In this document: positions 8,308 to 21,301 of the stretch, piece by piece | Layout: each line of letters starts with the position of its first letter | Numbering within the stretch: the first letter of the stretch is position 1 | Source: Aegilops tauschii subsp. strangulata | Lineage: Eukaryota; Streptophyta; Magnoliopsida; Poales; Poaceae | Length of the DNA stretch: 64,000 nucleotides | NCBI RefSeq assembly: GCF_002575655.3 | Contig: NC_053035.3 | Location: 505,516,601 to 505,580,600, forward strand | Direction of reading: 5' to 3' | Notes under the pieces: model-generated | What the model saw: the letters and a program-made list of their open reading frames with translations, nothing else | Told to the model about the DNA's origin: nothing | The model's database searches: none | Translations under genes and position numbers: made by a program

Positions 8308-9334
8308 AGAGGACAGCCGGTGTGATTTGCTCTTACATTGATATCGCATGCATATGAATAATGGTCCAATGGAATTGGGAGCGGAGTAGGAAGCTCATGT
8401 TGCCTTTATGCATGTATAATAATCATGCCTGCCTGCATGGCCTGCTAGCTGTTGGTCCAATGCCTGGCTGCCTGCCTGCCTGAACTGGCGTCAGTTTCCA
8501 GTTTGTTTTTGCAATATGTGATAACTCTTCTGTATTGTGCATTCCATTTCTTCGAGTGAAAGATAAATTTGTTGGCTATGATTTTTATTTACATCTAAAA
8601 TCATGCACTCTAGCTAGAAATCTCTGTCACCTTTAGAGCTCTGTACGTGTTCTCCGTTTGTTGGCTGTTAACCGAGGCAGACGACGGCAGCGCCCTCGGG
8701 TGCCGCTTTCTCCTTGAACATGTCGTCTACGCATGGTGTTCGCCCTTCCAGCCACCTAGATAACTCTGAGGAAAACCTCATATCTCGGGATCAAACTAGG
8801 GTGGCGTTTCTGCCGCATGCCCCCCCTTGGGCTTGTTGGAGTTAATCACGACATACCCTCCAAAGCTGGTGGTGTCCACTTCGTGTACAAGCATGTATCC
8901 GATTAGTACTAGAGTATGAGTTAGTCTAGGAGTAGGATTGCACTAGATAGCTTATCCTGTAGTACTATTTATATGTACGTACCCTGGCTTGTAACACCAT
9001 CGTGATTTGAGTTGATCAATAAAGCAATAAGGCTCGAGACGAGCCTTTGGCAATACATCAGTCTCGCGTGCGTTTGTGTTGTTCCGGCCGGCTGGCCGCT
9101 GTGTGCGTACGTGAGATACTAGTTGATCAAAGGAATCGATCAAGCTAGTACGTGGTGTTGCTAGCTTACAACGGTGCATCTCGGCGTAAAGCACCTCGTC
9201 GACTTCGTCAGCAAGCTTCGTTCGTCATCGTCGTTCCTCGTCGGTCGTATCATCATCGCTGGGAAGTACTCGACATCGGGACTGGGCCAAAATTTGGTAT
9301 CAGAGCAAGGTTGATCTTCTAGTAACGGAAGGTC

Positions 9335-10419
9335 ATGGTGGGCAAGGAGATCGTGGAAGCGTCCGACGCGGCTAAAGTACTTGCCGTGCCCGGTTCGTCG
9401 TACCCAAGGTTTGATCGCGAGAACTTCAGGGTCTGGAAGGCCCTCATGGAGTGTGGTCTCCGCGCCAACGAGCTATGGGACGCGGTCGACCCAGGAGGTG
9501 ATGCGTTTAAGAAGGACGGAGCTGAGCACCGGAAGGATCGGCAGGCGGCGTCGGCGATTTACTGATGCCGATGGATGTCCTACAACACCTAATTGCCAAC
9601 GAAACGGCGAAAGAGGCGTGGGATACTTTGAAGCTCATGTTCGAGGGACACACCCACGTCAAGCAACCCAATCTTCAAACTCTCCTAAGGAACTATGAGA
9701 CTTTGGTCATGGGCGACGATGAGACCGTCGACGCGTTCGCTTCACGGGTGGCAACTCTCGTCAATCGTATTCGCGCGCTTGGAGAAAACCTCACGGAGAC
9801 CTCGGTTGTCCGATGGTTCTTGCGTGCAGCCCCTCCCCGGTACCTGCAAATTGTCACGGCGATCGAGCAGTGCGTCGATCTCGCGACTCTCTCCATCGAC
9901 GATCTTGTCGGACGGTACAAGGCTCACGATGAGCGGATGCGGTACAGTCTTGGGGACGGGAGGAATGACGAGCTTGTGATGCTCACAAGGGCGCAGTGGG
10001 TCGCTTTGTCAAAGGAAAAGCAAGGCGGATCCACGAGCAGCAGCAAGAAGAAGGGGAAGCAGCGATCGGCGAGAAAGAACTTTGCCGACTCGGACGATGA
10101 GGCTGCACCACCGAGGAGAAAGTTTGACATCAGCAAAGTGAGGTGTTATAACTGTGGCCTCCTCGGTCACTTCAAGGCTGACTGCGAGGAAGCACCGAAG
10201 CAGAAGGCGCTCATTGCCCAGCAAGGAGATGATGGTGACATGATGTTGATGTGTAAACTGGTGGACGAGGAGGATCCAGATTCTCAAGCGTTGACTAAAG
10301 AAATTGTCGAGCTTGCGGAAGAAAAAGTTTTCCATCATGATCGTGATTCGGAAACCTGTGTCGAAGCTACAGATGCGGGGAGTGATTCCGAAACTTATGT
10401 CAGTGCTATGGACGGTTGA
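9335..10419 (+). pseudogene. Copia gag, frameshifted by a 4-bp deletion, unit 2
   Basis: Four bases (CGGT in A units) are missing after codon 76, giving a TGA at 9563-9565. The rest of gag (284 codons, zinc knuckle included) reopens at an ATG overlapping that stop by one base (TGATG). Confidence 0.9.
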
Positions 10420-10465
10420 CCCGGTAAAGGTGAAAAGGAGTGGGCGATGGTGTCTATCAAGTGCC

Positions 10466-10720
10466 GAGGAACCGGCAAAATCTGAGGACGCAAATATGAT
10501 GGAGTATTGGCGCCAGGCTATGAAAGAAGAGTTGAGGTCGATCCACGACAACAATGCATGGGAGCTTGTGGATCTTCCCAACAATGAAAAAGCTATGGAG
10601 CTCAAGTGGGAATTTAAGGTCAAGAAAGATGTTGAAGGGTGCATGAAGCACAAAGCGAGGTTTGTAGCCAAAGAGTATGTGCAAGAGGAAGGTGTGGACT
10701 TCGAAGATATTCGGATGTAA
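10466..10720 (+). pseudogene. Copia reverse transcriptase, N-terminal fragment, unit 2
   Basis: Same extent as in unit 1; the last residues read GVDFEDI where the A type has GVDFEEI. No catalytic region. Confidence 0.85.
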
Positions 10721-11240
10721 CTTTTCGAGTAGATGATTTTTCATATAAAAAACTTTTTAATCCGAGTTCGTATGCAAAAGTTATGCCCATTTTACAAATT
10801 CCAGAGAGATTTTACAAATAAAGTCGGAATTCATATTTGTAAATTTTCCCAACAACTAGACCACATATCACATGGGAAACTTATTTTTTTTGACATTTCC
10901 ATCATTTTCTTTTGTTTTTTCTAAAACTGAAAAGGCGGTCCAACGGGGGGAGGGGGGTAGAGTTCGAAAATGGGACCTTTAGTACCGGTTCGTGCCATGA
11001 ACCGGTACTAATGCCTCAAAGCCCATTAGTCCCGGTTGGTGGCACCAACCGGGACTAATGGGCATCGCACCCTTTAGTCCTGGTTCGTGGCATCAACCGA
11101 GACTAAAGGGGCCAGGTGAACCGGGACTAATGCCTTAGCCGCACGAACCGGGACCAATGCTCACATTAGTCCCGGTTCATGACTGAACCGGGACTAATGT
11201 GAATACTGCCCTGTGACCAAAGCCCTGTTTTCTACTAGTG
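10721..11240. mobile_element. CACTA right end, unit 2
   Basis: Terminus CTACTAGTG ends at 11240. The G run near 10946 is cut by an A (6 + 6 G), the shortest form in the interior of the array. Confidence 0.7.
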
Positions 11241-12655
11241 TACTTCAGCCTGAGCACGCTTCACTTCCGAGTTCTAATCCCCCTTGTTTCCAAGTCCGCA
11301 CTTGTTGTTTTCTTGACAATAGTAAGCTGTCAATCTAATTAACCCTTAGGAGTTGAACTTGAGCATGAAGTCACAAGTTTCACCGTTTGAGTTTGAAACT
11401 ATTATTCTTAAAACCAATAATTACTTAGTAACACTAATATTTTCTTGAATAAGTAGTTTGTCCACCGTTTGACCAGAGTTTGACCAAAAATTCAAAAAAA
11501 CATAAATTTGAGGATAACATTTTTTCCTTTGAGAATTTCAGGATTCTTAAAATTTGCAAAATGGCCTATGGCCGTCCAAATCAGATCCAGATTATCCTGC
11601 TGAATACTTTGATATATTATACTTTTTTCGACATCGTATGCAAAAGTTATAGCCGTTTTACTTTTTCATAACACTTTTTTGCAAAACATGTCCGAATTAA
11701 GTTTTTTTATTTTCCTAACTAGTAGATGTTGTAACATAACTACAACTCGAAGGATTTTCATTTTTGAAGCTTTCATTATTTTCTTTTGTTTTTTTCAAAA
11801 CTAAAATGGCGATACACACTTGGGGGGGGGGGGGGGTGGTGGTAGAGTTTGAACACCTTTAGTCCGGGATGGTGTCCATCCAATCCTACCGTCGACTACA
11901 TCTACTAGCACCGTCCCAGCCAGAGTCACAACTAAGGTTAACCAAGCCAGAGTCACGTTCTATTAAAGTGGCAAAAAGAACTAATTTTTAACTAAATATA
12001 ATTGAAAACAACAATTAAAGGACTAAAACACCTTTATAAGGAAAGTAGTGCTGTTTTAATTAAAATCCTAATTTAAATTAATCTAAAAATAACCAAATAA
12101 ATCTTACTGTGGCAACAATCTGACATGTGACTAGGAGCAAAAAGAATTAAATTGAAACCTATTTTCAAACTCAAATTATTCACAATCTAGGGTATGAAGA
12201 AAATTTGAACAAATTCATATTTAAATCATTCAAATTTGAAAACTAACGGCACAAACAGAAACTAGACAAAATTTTAATCTAATGCAAAAAGAATCACTCA
12301 AAAACATCAAATATCCTAAAAGATATAAGCAATTTAAAACAGAAACTAAAAACAGAAAACAAATGGAAAAACAAAAAACAAATTTCAGAACCCCTTTAGT
12401 CCCGGTTTGAGACACGAACCGGGACTAAAGATCATCGCACCCTTTAGTCCCGGTTGGTGTCTCAAACCGGGACTAAAGGTCTAATCTTTAGTCCCGGTTT
12501 GAGACACGAACCGGGACTAAAGGGTGTTTAGTCCCGGTTCGTGTCTCAAACCGGGACTAAAGGTCCCATTTGAACTGGGACTAATGCCTTCCCGACGCCC
12601 TACACGCTCGAACCGGGCACATTAGTCCCGGTTCGTAATGCAACCGGCACTAAAG
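11241..12655. mobile_element. CACTA-related AT-rich block and hairpin cluster, unit 2
   Basis: Hairpin cluster at 12395-12655 in the four-arm form. Second G run of 15 near 11822. Confidence 0.6.
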
Positions 12656-12660
12656 GGAGA

Positions 12661-13130
12661 TCCAAGGCTCCTACCAAGGACAAGATCTTCGACTGGCTTC
12701 TTTGTCGTGATAGGTTTAGCAAGATGGCGAACTTACATCGCAAGACCATCTCTCCTCTGACTCGGACTGTCCGCAGTGCGACATCACTCATGAGGATGTG
12801 ACGCACCTCGCCATCCTTCGCCGACGCGCGACACAGGTCTGGTGCCTCTTGGGGCTGCAACCACCTCACTCCATCAACCTCGTTTGGAATACCACAACGC
12901 CGGTCGGCCTCAACATCAACATTTGGCCCACTGTCGCCCTCGCCATCCTCTGGAAGCTCCGGGCCTCCAGGAGCGCTCGTGTCTTTCGCAACGAGCTACA
13001 CTCTCCCATAGATACTCGTCGCAACATTATTGCAGACTTTACGTTTGGATCCTTCAGATTTAAGGACCCCATGAGTAGGGAGGCTGCAGTGTCTTGGTGC
13101 CTATACCTCTCCTCTCGTTGTATTCCGTGA
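12661..13130 (+). pseudogene. LINE zf-RVT fragment, unit 2
   Basis: No difference from unit 1 noticed in this fragment, frameshift included. Confidence 0.7.
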
Positions 13131-13192
13131 TGTAACTTGCCATTTGAGCCTTTGAGTGATATATACAGCGCCCCCGTGATTGTTGGGAAATA

Positions 13193-13285
13193 CTCCCTCC
13201 ATCCCAAAATAACTGTGTCAAACTTGGTACAACTTTACACTAAAGTTAATACAAAGTTGAGACACTTATATTGGGATAGAGGGAG
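13193..13285. mobile_element. Stowaway-like MITE, 93 bp, unit 2
   Basis: TA-flanked CTCCCTCC ends as in unit 1. Confidence 0.85.
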
Positions 13286-14080
13286 TAATAATTTCCAAGC
13301 ATTTAAAACAGCTAAGCATGCAAGATTGGTCCCACTAATTACAAAACAGTAAAACTGAGCTAGCTAGGAGCCTCCACAATGCTTCGATGTTGCTGGCCGT
13401 TCGATGCATCCATAGTACGTTCTATGGGCGTCTTCATTTGCCTTTTGGGCCGCTGCTCCGCAGAACTAGCTAGGCCGGCCGTGGTTTGTCTGTCCGGGAT
13501 CTTGCATACGACTAGTGCACTGGTTTGAGTAGCCCGTTTAAACGTCTATTCTCATCCCCCCACCAGCACCCACGAAGCCATGTCCTTTCCTCTCCTCTCT
13601 GCTCATCCACCATCGCCGTCGCCGTTCGCCTCACGTCTGCCATCCCCATGACCGGCGAGCACCGAAGATGAAGTAAGGTAGCGAGCGACAAATGTGACTG
13701 GGCGAGGAGGTGTGGTTGTCCGTAAGGGCATGTCACAGAACTCGCCATGACCAGTGGGGTGGAGGACGCGACGCGACGCTGTTCTGGTGGGTACCCCGTG
13801 GACCTATTCCGTTGCACAATTTCGCAGCCAGTGCGGGAGGGCAGTGACACTAAGCATTGGTGTGACGGAGTGGTTTCTCATGGACTATGACTAGAGCTTA
13901 CATAGATTGACTCGTGTTGAGTCCATGAGGATCCGCCCCATCATTTTCATATCAGGAGGACGCCGAGCTCGTCCGAGTGGTGGGGCACCAGGACAGATCA
14001 GTTGGTGAGCACATCTTTAGGTTTGCTGAACTTGGTTTAGGAATTTATTAATAATTTTCACTTCGATTGATAAACAACTA

Positions 14081-14160
14081 CTCCCTCCGTAAACCAATAT
14101 AAGAGCGTTTAGATCACTAAGTAGTGATCTAAACGCTCTTGTATTAGTTTACAGAGGGAG
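14081..14160. mobile_element. Stowaway-like MITE, 80 bp perfect hairpin, unit 2
   Basis: CTCCCTCCGTAAAC pairs with GTTTACAGAGGGAG apart from one base, TA flanks on both sides, loop one base longer than in type A. Confidence 0.85.
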
Positions 14161-15585
14161 TAGTTACATGACAGATTGAGAGACCAATTGGCAAACTATA
14201 AGCGGAGACTCCATCGACTTCTCAGTGATGTTGGGACAGGAGGAAGGGAATAACATGGGTAACTCGAATGGAAAAAGGTCTATGGTGCCACTGTCCTACT
14301 GCTCATGTCTTGGTTTGCAGATCGACACACCAGTACCCACGCAGCTTCCTGTGTCTGGTCGTACTTTCTGCAGAATGAATTTTTCTTAAGATTGGTACTT
14401 AGAACATGTACCAAATAAAAGGAACACTTAGAAAGTGGGTTACAAGAGCTGAAGCTCATTGCAAAGAATTTCTAGGTACTATTTTCTCTACTTCTCCATT
14501 AATCTACATGAAACAAGCCCACCCCTAATAAGTGTACACCTCAATCAGTGCTAGAAGTTATGGAGGAGGTTGGAAAATAGGATGTTGTTTTTGATGGCCA
14601 TAGGAATGATAGAAATATCAGTAGAAAATGTATGTGTGAATAAACCAACCTTGGGGTCTTTGATCGAATAGGAAATGCGGGGCAAAGACCATTCGCCCCT
14701 TACCATGTTATCTTTTACTACTTTGATTAAATCATGTCACTGTTCAGGCAAATTAATCATAACACAATGATTCAACTTCGAGGTGGTGTTAGTTAATAAT
14801 CAGGTGTGTTCGCTTAGGTAAGTAGGGTTAAATCTTGCCTTGTGCACTTTCTTCCAAAACTCTTGAATGGAAGTGAGGATTGGATCTTGCGCTTCATGCC
14901 AACCCAATGGACCATTTACTGTCAATATTGAGCAAGTAACCTGAAACGACGGCTGTAAAATTATCTGTTCTCATTCTATGCTATGTGATACTGGTTTTTA
15001 TGTGAAAGCGCTAGAATCTCATTATTCTATAATTGTCATGGTATATAGACGTACATGGAGCATTGATATTTTGTCCAGAAACCCCATTGAACATTGATTT
15101 TGTGCAATCCGCCACCTAAACCTTTGAACGCACCCAGGAATTCGAACAAGTATTTAGTTTTAGACCATTTAAATTTCACTGTCACTTGTTCTTCCCTTAA
15201 GACGAACGGGCACAGCAACGTGCGCCTTTATGTTCTGGTTACTCTAGTAAAAAAAAAGAGACTCGGCTGGGTGGCTCTTGGGCCTTGAAACCCGGATGGA
15301 GGGAGCTGTATTCTGTCTGTATTCTAAACATAAACATAGAGCCGGAGTTTGTTTTGCAGACACATAGCAAGGGTTGAAGGAAAAAAACAATTAAGATAAT
15401 CTAGCCAGCAAGCTTGTCGTCTATCTATAATTCTATATTAGGTAGGGAGAACAAGTCGATGGATCCATGGCCACAAATTTTATTTTGATTGTTATATGGC
15501 CACAACTAAATTAGGTAGCTCCTTCTCAACTGCCTGCGCTGAAATTGGCCGAGCTACTAAAAATAGGCGTCCAAAAGCAAGCAAG

Positions 15586-15643
15586 CATGCATGCGGTGCT
15601 ATCTATCTATCTATCTATCTGGTGTATGTGTATGCCTATATAA
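15586..15643 (+). promoter_or_regulatory. Core promoter of gene copy 2
   Basis: RY motif at 15586-15593, (CTAT)5, and TATATAA at 15637-15643. This copy has one CTAT unit fewer than copy 1, moving the RY motif 4 bases closer to the TATA box. Confidence 0.65.
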
Positions 15644-15757
15644 GAAGGGGAACACCAGCTAGCTAATTTGCTCTCTCGCTGCAAGTGCGCACACACCCAC
15701 CCACCTGACCAAATATATCCATCATACAACAATAAGATCATCCATTCATCGACTACC

Positions 15758-16348
15758 ATGGCCATTTCTCTGCTGCCTTACACCGCCTCGGCTCTGCTTG
15801 CCATCATCATCGCCGTCGCCATCGCTGTTGCCCCTGCAGTTGTCCGGTCGGAACCAGAGCCTGGGCCCAGCATTGAAGCCATCAACGCCACATGCGCGAC
15901 TGCTTCGTACAAATTTGAGTGCACCCATCTGCTACTAAACAACCTGGATGTCAGGACGCCTCAAGTGAAGGATGTGATCGCAATGTCAGTCCAAGTCGTC
16001 GCCAAGAAGGCGGCGGAGGCGGCCGCATTCGCCAAGGCCATCAAGAAACCCTCCAAATGCGTCACCGACTGCCTCGACGACCTCGCCGTACTATCCAAGC
16101 ACATCAAGACGCTCCTGGCGACGCTCGAAACCGCCAACGACGCGGGCTTCTTTGAGCAATTTGACAAAAAGAGCAAATGTCACGGAGATTGTTGCTCGGA
16201 CAACTTCTCGGTCGAGGAATGCAACGCACAGAGCCAAATCGGTGGGGTGTTTGGCGATTTTCGTGTCACTGATGACCTGTTGATGAGGAGGGCGTATTTT
16301 AGGAAGCAACAGCTTGACAACAAAACAACATCACCTAACTCTAACTGA
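15758..16348 (+). CDS. PMEI/invertase-inhibitor-like secreted protein, gene copy 2
   Basis: 196 residues, identical in protein sequence to copy 1. Start ATG in the same ACCATGGC context, stop TGA at 16346-16348. Confidence 0.7.
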   Translation: MAISLLPYTASALLAIIIAVAIAVAPAVVRSEPEPGPSIEAINATCATASYKFECTHLLLNNLDVRTPQVKDVIAMSVQVVAKKAAEAAAFAKAIKKPSKCVTDCLDDLAVLSKHIKTLLATLETANDAGFFEQFDKKSKCHGDCCSDNFSVEECNAQSQIGGVFGDFRVTDDLLMRRAYFRKQQLDNKTTSPNSN

Positions 16349-17375
16349 AGAGGACAGCCGGTGTGATTTGCTCTTACATTGATATCGCATGCATATGAAT
16401 AATGGTCCAATGGAATTGGGAGCGGAGTAGGAAGCTCATGTTGCCTTTATGCATGTATAATAATCATGCCTGCCTGCATGGCCTGCTAGCTGTTGGTCCA
16501 ATGCCTGGCTGCCTGCCTGCCTGAACTGGCGTCAGTTTCCAGTTTGTTTTTGCAATATGTGATAACTCTTCTGTATTGTGCATTCCATTTCTTCGAGTGA
16601 AAGATAAATTTGTTGGCTATGATTTTTATTTACATCTAAAATCATGCACTCTAGCTAGAAATCTCTGTCACCTTTAGAGCTCCGTACGTGTTCTCCGTTT
16701 GTTGGCTGTTAACCGAGGCAGACGACGGCAGCGCCCTCGGGTGCCGCTTTCTCCTTGAACATGTCGTCTACGCATGGTGTTCGCCCTTCCAGCCACCTAG
16801 ATAACTCTGAGGAAAACCTCATATCTCGGGATCAAACTAGGGTGGCGTTTCTGCCGCATGCCCCCCCTTGGGCTTGTTGGAGTTAATCACGACATACCCT
16901 CCAAAGCTGGTGGTGTCCACTTCGTGTACAAGCATGTATCCGATTAGTACTAGAGTATGAGTTAGTCTAGGAGTAGGATTGCACTAGATAGCTTATCCTG
17001 TAGTACTATTTATATGTACGTACCCTGGCTTGTAACACCATCGTGATTTGAGTTGATCAATAAAGCAATAAGGCTCGAGACGAGCCTTTGGCAATACATC
17101 AGTCTCGCGTGCGTTTGTGTTGTTCCGGCCGGCTGGCCGCTGTGTGCGTACGTGAGATACTAGTTGATCAAAGGAATCGATCAAGCTAGTACGTGGTGTT
17201 GCTAGCTTACAACGGTGCATCTCGGCGTAAAGCACCTCGTCGACTTCGTCAGCAAGCTTCGTTCGTCATCGTCGTTCCTCGTCGGTCGTATCATCATCGC
17301 TGGGAAGTACTCGACATCGGGACTGGGCCAAAATTTGGTATCAGAGCAAGGTTGATCTTCTAGTAACGGAAGGTC

Positions 17376-18460
17376 ATGGTGGGCAAGGAGATCGTGGAAG
17401 CGTCCGACGCGGCTAAAGTACTTGCCGTGCCCGGTTCGTCGTACCCAAGGTTTGATCGCGAGAACTTCAGGGTCTGGAAGGCCCTCATGGAGTGTGGTCT
17501 CCGCGCCAACGAGCTATGGGACGCGGTCGACCCAAGAGGTGATGCGTTTAAGAAGGACGGAGCTGAGCACCGGAAGGATCGGCAGGCGGCGTCGGCGATT
17601 TACTGATGCCGATGGATGTCCTACAACACCTAATTGCCAACGAAACGGCGAAAGAGGCGTGGGATACTTTGAAGCTCATGTTCGAGGGACACACCCACGT
17701 CAAGCAACCCAATCTTCAAACTCTCCTAAGGAACTATGAGACTTTGGTCATGGGCGACGATGAGACCGTCGACGCGTTCGCTTCACGGGTGGCAACTCTC
17801 GTCAATCGTATTCGCGCGCTTGGAGAAAACCTCACGGAGACCTCGGTTGTCCGATGGTTCTTGCGTGCAGCCCCTCCCCGGTACCTGCAAATTGTCACGG
17901 CGATCGAGCAGTGCGTCGATCTCGCGACTCTCTCCATCGACGATCTTGTCGGACGGTACAAGGCTCACGATGAGCGGATGCGGTACAGTCTTGGGGACGG
18001 GAGGAATGACGAGCTTGTGATGCTCACAAGGGCGCAGTGGGTCGCTTTGTCAAAGGAAAAGCAAGGCGGATCCACGAGCAGCAGCAAGAAGAAGGGGAAG
18101 CAGCGATCGGCGAGAAAGAACTTTGCCGACTCGGACGATGAGGCTGCACCACCGAGGAGAAAGTTTGACATCAGCAAAGTGAGGTGTTATAACTGTGGCC
18201 TCCTCGGTCACTTCAAGGCTGACTGCAAGGAAGCACCGAAGCAGAAGGCGCTCATTGCCCAGCAAGGAGATGATGGTGACATGATGTTGATGTGTAAACT
18301 GGTGGACGAGGAGGATCCAGATTCTCAAGCGTTGACTAAAGAAATTGTCGAGCTTGCGGAAGAAAAAGTTTTCCATCATGATCGTGATTCGGAAACCTGT
18401 GTCGAAGCTACAGATGCGGGGAGTGATTCCGAAACTTATGTCAGTGCTATGGACGGTTGA
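17376..18460 (+). pseudogene. Copia gag, frameshifted, unit 3
   Basis: Same 4-bp deletion and TGATG overlap (17604-17608) as unit 2. Private changes: Gly54Arg, and Glu286Lys directly after the last zinc-knuckle cysteine. Confidence 0.9.
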
Positions 18461-18506
18461 CCCGGTAAAGGTGAAAAGGAGTGGGCGATGGTGTCTATCA
18501 AGTGCC

Positions 18507-18761
18507 GAGGAACCGGCAAAATCTGAGGACGCAAATATGATGGAGTATTGGCGCCAGGCTATGAAAGAAGAGTTGAGGTCGATCCACGACAACAATGCAT
18601 GGGAGCTTGTGGATCTTCCCAACAATGAAAAAGCTATGGAGCTCAAGTGGGAATTTAAGGTCAAGAAAGATGTTGAAGGGTGCATGAAGCACAAAGCGAG
18701 GTTTGTAGCCAAAGAGTATGCGCAAGAGGAAGGTGTGGACTTCGAAGATATTCGGATGTAA
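18507..18761 (+). pseudogene. Copia reverse transcriptase, N-terminal fragment, unit 3
   Basis: Carries the C-type variant KEYAQEE (KEYVQEE in A and B). Confidence 0.85.
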
Positions 18762-19294
18762 CTTTTCGAGTAGATGATTTTTCATATAAAAAACTTTTTA
18801 ATCCGAGTTCGTATGCAAAAGTTATGCCCATTTTACAAATTCCAGAGAGATTTTGCAAATAAAGTCGGAATTCATATTTGTAAATTTTCCCAACAACTAG
18901 ACCACATATCACATGGGAAACTTATTTTTTTTGACATTTCCATCATTTTCTTTTGTTTTTTCTAAAACTGAAAAGGCGGTCCAACCGGCGGGGGGGGGGG
19001 GGGGGGGGGGGTAGAGTTCGAAAATGGGACCTTTAGTACCGGTTCGTGCCATGAACCGGTACTAATGCCTCAAAGCCCATTAGTCCCGGTTGGTGGCACC
19101 AACCGGGACTAATGGGCATCGCACCCTTTAGTCCCGGTTCGTGGCATCAACCGAGACTAAAGGGGCCAGGTGAACCGGGACTAATGCCTTAGCCGCACGA
19201 ACCGGGACCAATGCTCACATTAGTCCCGGTTCATGACTGAACCGGGACTAATGTGAATACTGCCCTGTGACCAAAGCCCTGTTTTCTACTAGTG
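18762..19294. mobile_element. CACTA right end, unit 3
   Basis: Terminus ends at 19294. G run of 22 (from 18990), the longest in the window. Confidence 0.7.
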
Positions 19295-20671
19295 TACTTC
19301 AGCCTGAGCACGCTTCACTTCCGAGTTCTAATCCCCCTTGTTTCCAAGTCCGCACTTGTTGTTTTCTTGACAATAGTAAGCTGTCAATCTAATTAACCCT
19401 TAGGAGTTGAACTTGAGCATGAAGTCACAAGTTTCACCGTTTGAGTTTGAAACTATTATTCTTAAAACCAATAATTACTTAGTAACACTAATATTTTCTT
19501 GAATAAGTAGTTTGTCCACCGTTTGACCAGAGTTTGACCAAAAATTCAAAAAAACATAAATTTGAGGATAACATTTTTTCCTTTGAGAATTTCAGGATTC
19601 TTAAAATTTGCAAAATGGCCTATCGCCGTCCAAATCAGATCTAGATTATCCTGCTGAATACTTTGATATATTATACTTTTTTCGACATCGTATGCAAAAG
19701 TTATAGCCGTTTTACTTTTTCATAACACTTTTTTGCAAAACATGTCCGAATTAAGTTTTTTTATTTTCCTAACTAGTAGATGTTGTAACATAACTACAAC
19801 TCGAAGGATTTTCATTTTTGAAGTTTTTATTATTTTCTTTTGTTTTTTTCAAAACTAAAATGGCGATACACACTTGGGGGGGGGGGTGTGGTAGAGTTTG
19901 AACACCTTTAGTCCGGGATGATGTCCATCCAATCCTACCGTCGACTACATCTACTAGCACCGTCCCAGCCAGAGTCACAACTAAGGTTAACCAAGCCAGA
20001 GTCACGTTCTATTAAAGTGGCAAAAAGAACTAATTTTTAACTAAATATAATTGAAAACAACAATTAAAGGACTAAAACACCTTTATAAGGAAAGTAGTAC
20101 TGTTTTAATTAAAATCCTAATTTAAATTAATCTAAAAATAACCAAATAAATCTTACTGTGGCAACAATCTGACATGTGACTAGGAGCAAAAAGAATTAAA
20201 TTGAAACCTATTTTCAAACTCAAATTATTCACAATCTAGGGTATGAAGAAAATTTGAACAAATTCATATTTAAATCATTCAAATTTGAAAACTAATGGCA
20301 CAAACAGAAACTAGACAAAATTTGAATCTAATGCAAAAAGAATCACTCAAAAACATCAAATATCCTAAAAGATATAAGCAATTTAAAACAGAAACTAAAA
20401 ACAGAAAACAAATGGAAAAACAAAATACAAATTTCAGAACCCCTTTAGTCCAGGTTTGAGACACGAACCGGGACTAAAGATCATCGCACCCTTTAGTCCC
20501 GGTTAGTGTCTCAAACCGGGACTAAAGGTCTAATCTTTAGTCCCGGTTTGAGACACGAACCGGGACTAAACACCCTTTGAACTGGGACTAATGCCTTCCC
20601 GACGCCCTACACGCTCGAACCGGGACTAATGTGAGCATTAGTCCCGGTTCGTAATGCAACCGGCACTAAAG
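19295..20671. mobile_element. CACTA-related AT-rich block and short hairpin cluster, unit 3
   Basis: Hairpin cluster at 20444-20671 is 228 bp in place of 261: the fourth palindrome is deleted, and near 20626 an additional ACTAATGTGAGCATTAGT palindrome is present. Confidence 0.6.
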
Positions 20672-20676
20672 GGAGA

Positions 20677-21146
20677 TCCAAGGCTCCTACCAAGGACAAG
20701 ATCTTCGGCTGGCTTCTTTGTCGTGATAGGTTTAGCAAGATGGCGAACTTACATCGCAAGACCATCTCTCCTCTGACTCGGACTGTCCGCAGTGCGACAT
20801 CACTCATGAGGATGCGACGCACCTCGCCATCCTTCGCCGACGCGCGACACAGGTCTGGTCCCTCTTGGGGCTGCAACCACCTCACTCCATCAACCTCGTT
20901 TGGAATACCACAACGCCGGTCGGCCTCAACATCAACATTTGGCCCACTGTCGCCCTCGCCATCCTCTGGAAGCTCCGGGCCTCCAGGAGCGCTCGTGTCT
21001 TTCGCAACGAGCTACACTCTCCCATAGATACTCGTCGCAACATTATTGCAGACTTTACGTTTGGATCCTTCAGATTTAAGGACCCCATGAGTAGGGAGGC
21101 TGCAGTGTCTTGGTGCCTATAACTCTCCTCTCGTTGTATTCCGTGA
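20677..21146 (+). pseudogene. LINE zf-RVT fragment, unit 3
   Basis: As in unit 1 but the second frame stops at 21122 (CCTATAA). Confidence 0.7.
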
Positions 21147-21208
21147 TGTAACTTGCCATTTGAGCCTTTGAGTGATATATACAGCGCCCCCGTGATTGTT
21201 GGGAAATA

Positions 21209-21301
21209 CTCCCTCCATCCCAAAATAACTGTGTCAAACTTGGTACAACTTTACACTAAAGTTAATACAAAGTTGAGACACTTATATTGGGATAGAGGGA
21301 G
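21209..21301. mobile_element. Stowaway-like MITE, 93 bp, unit 3
   Basis: TA-flanked, same ends as unit 1. Confidence 0.85.

Larger units (their letters stand above)
8834..10720 (+). mobile_element. Truncated Copia retrotransposon, unit 2
   Basis: LTR 8834-9292, primer site 9295-9306. The LTR now ends CCAAAA, so the terminal CA is lost. Gag is broken, and the RT start is followed by CACTA-like DNA. Confidence 0.9.
8308..16348 (+). repeat. Tandem unit 2 (type B), 8041 bp
   Basis: Same layout as unit 1. Type B marks: 4-bp deletion in gag, LTR end CCAAAA, gag start GKE in place of GEE, CATGGACTATG at about 13879, an 80-bp second MITE with clean TIRs, and the four-arm hairpin cluster kept. Spacers: 8308-8833, 13288-14080 and 14161-15585. 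Confidence 0.95.
16875..18761 (+). mobile_element. Truncated Copia retrotransposon, unit 3
   Basis: LTR 16875-17333 with the CCAAAA end; primer site 17336-17347. Confidence 0.9.
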
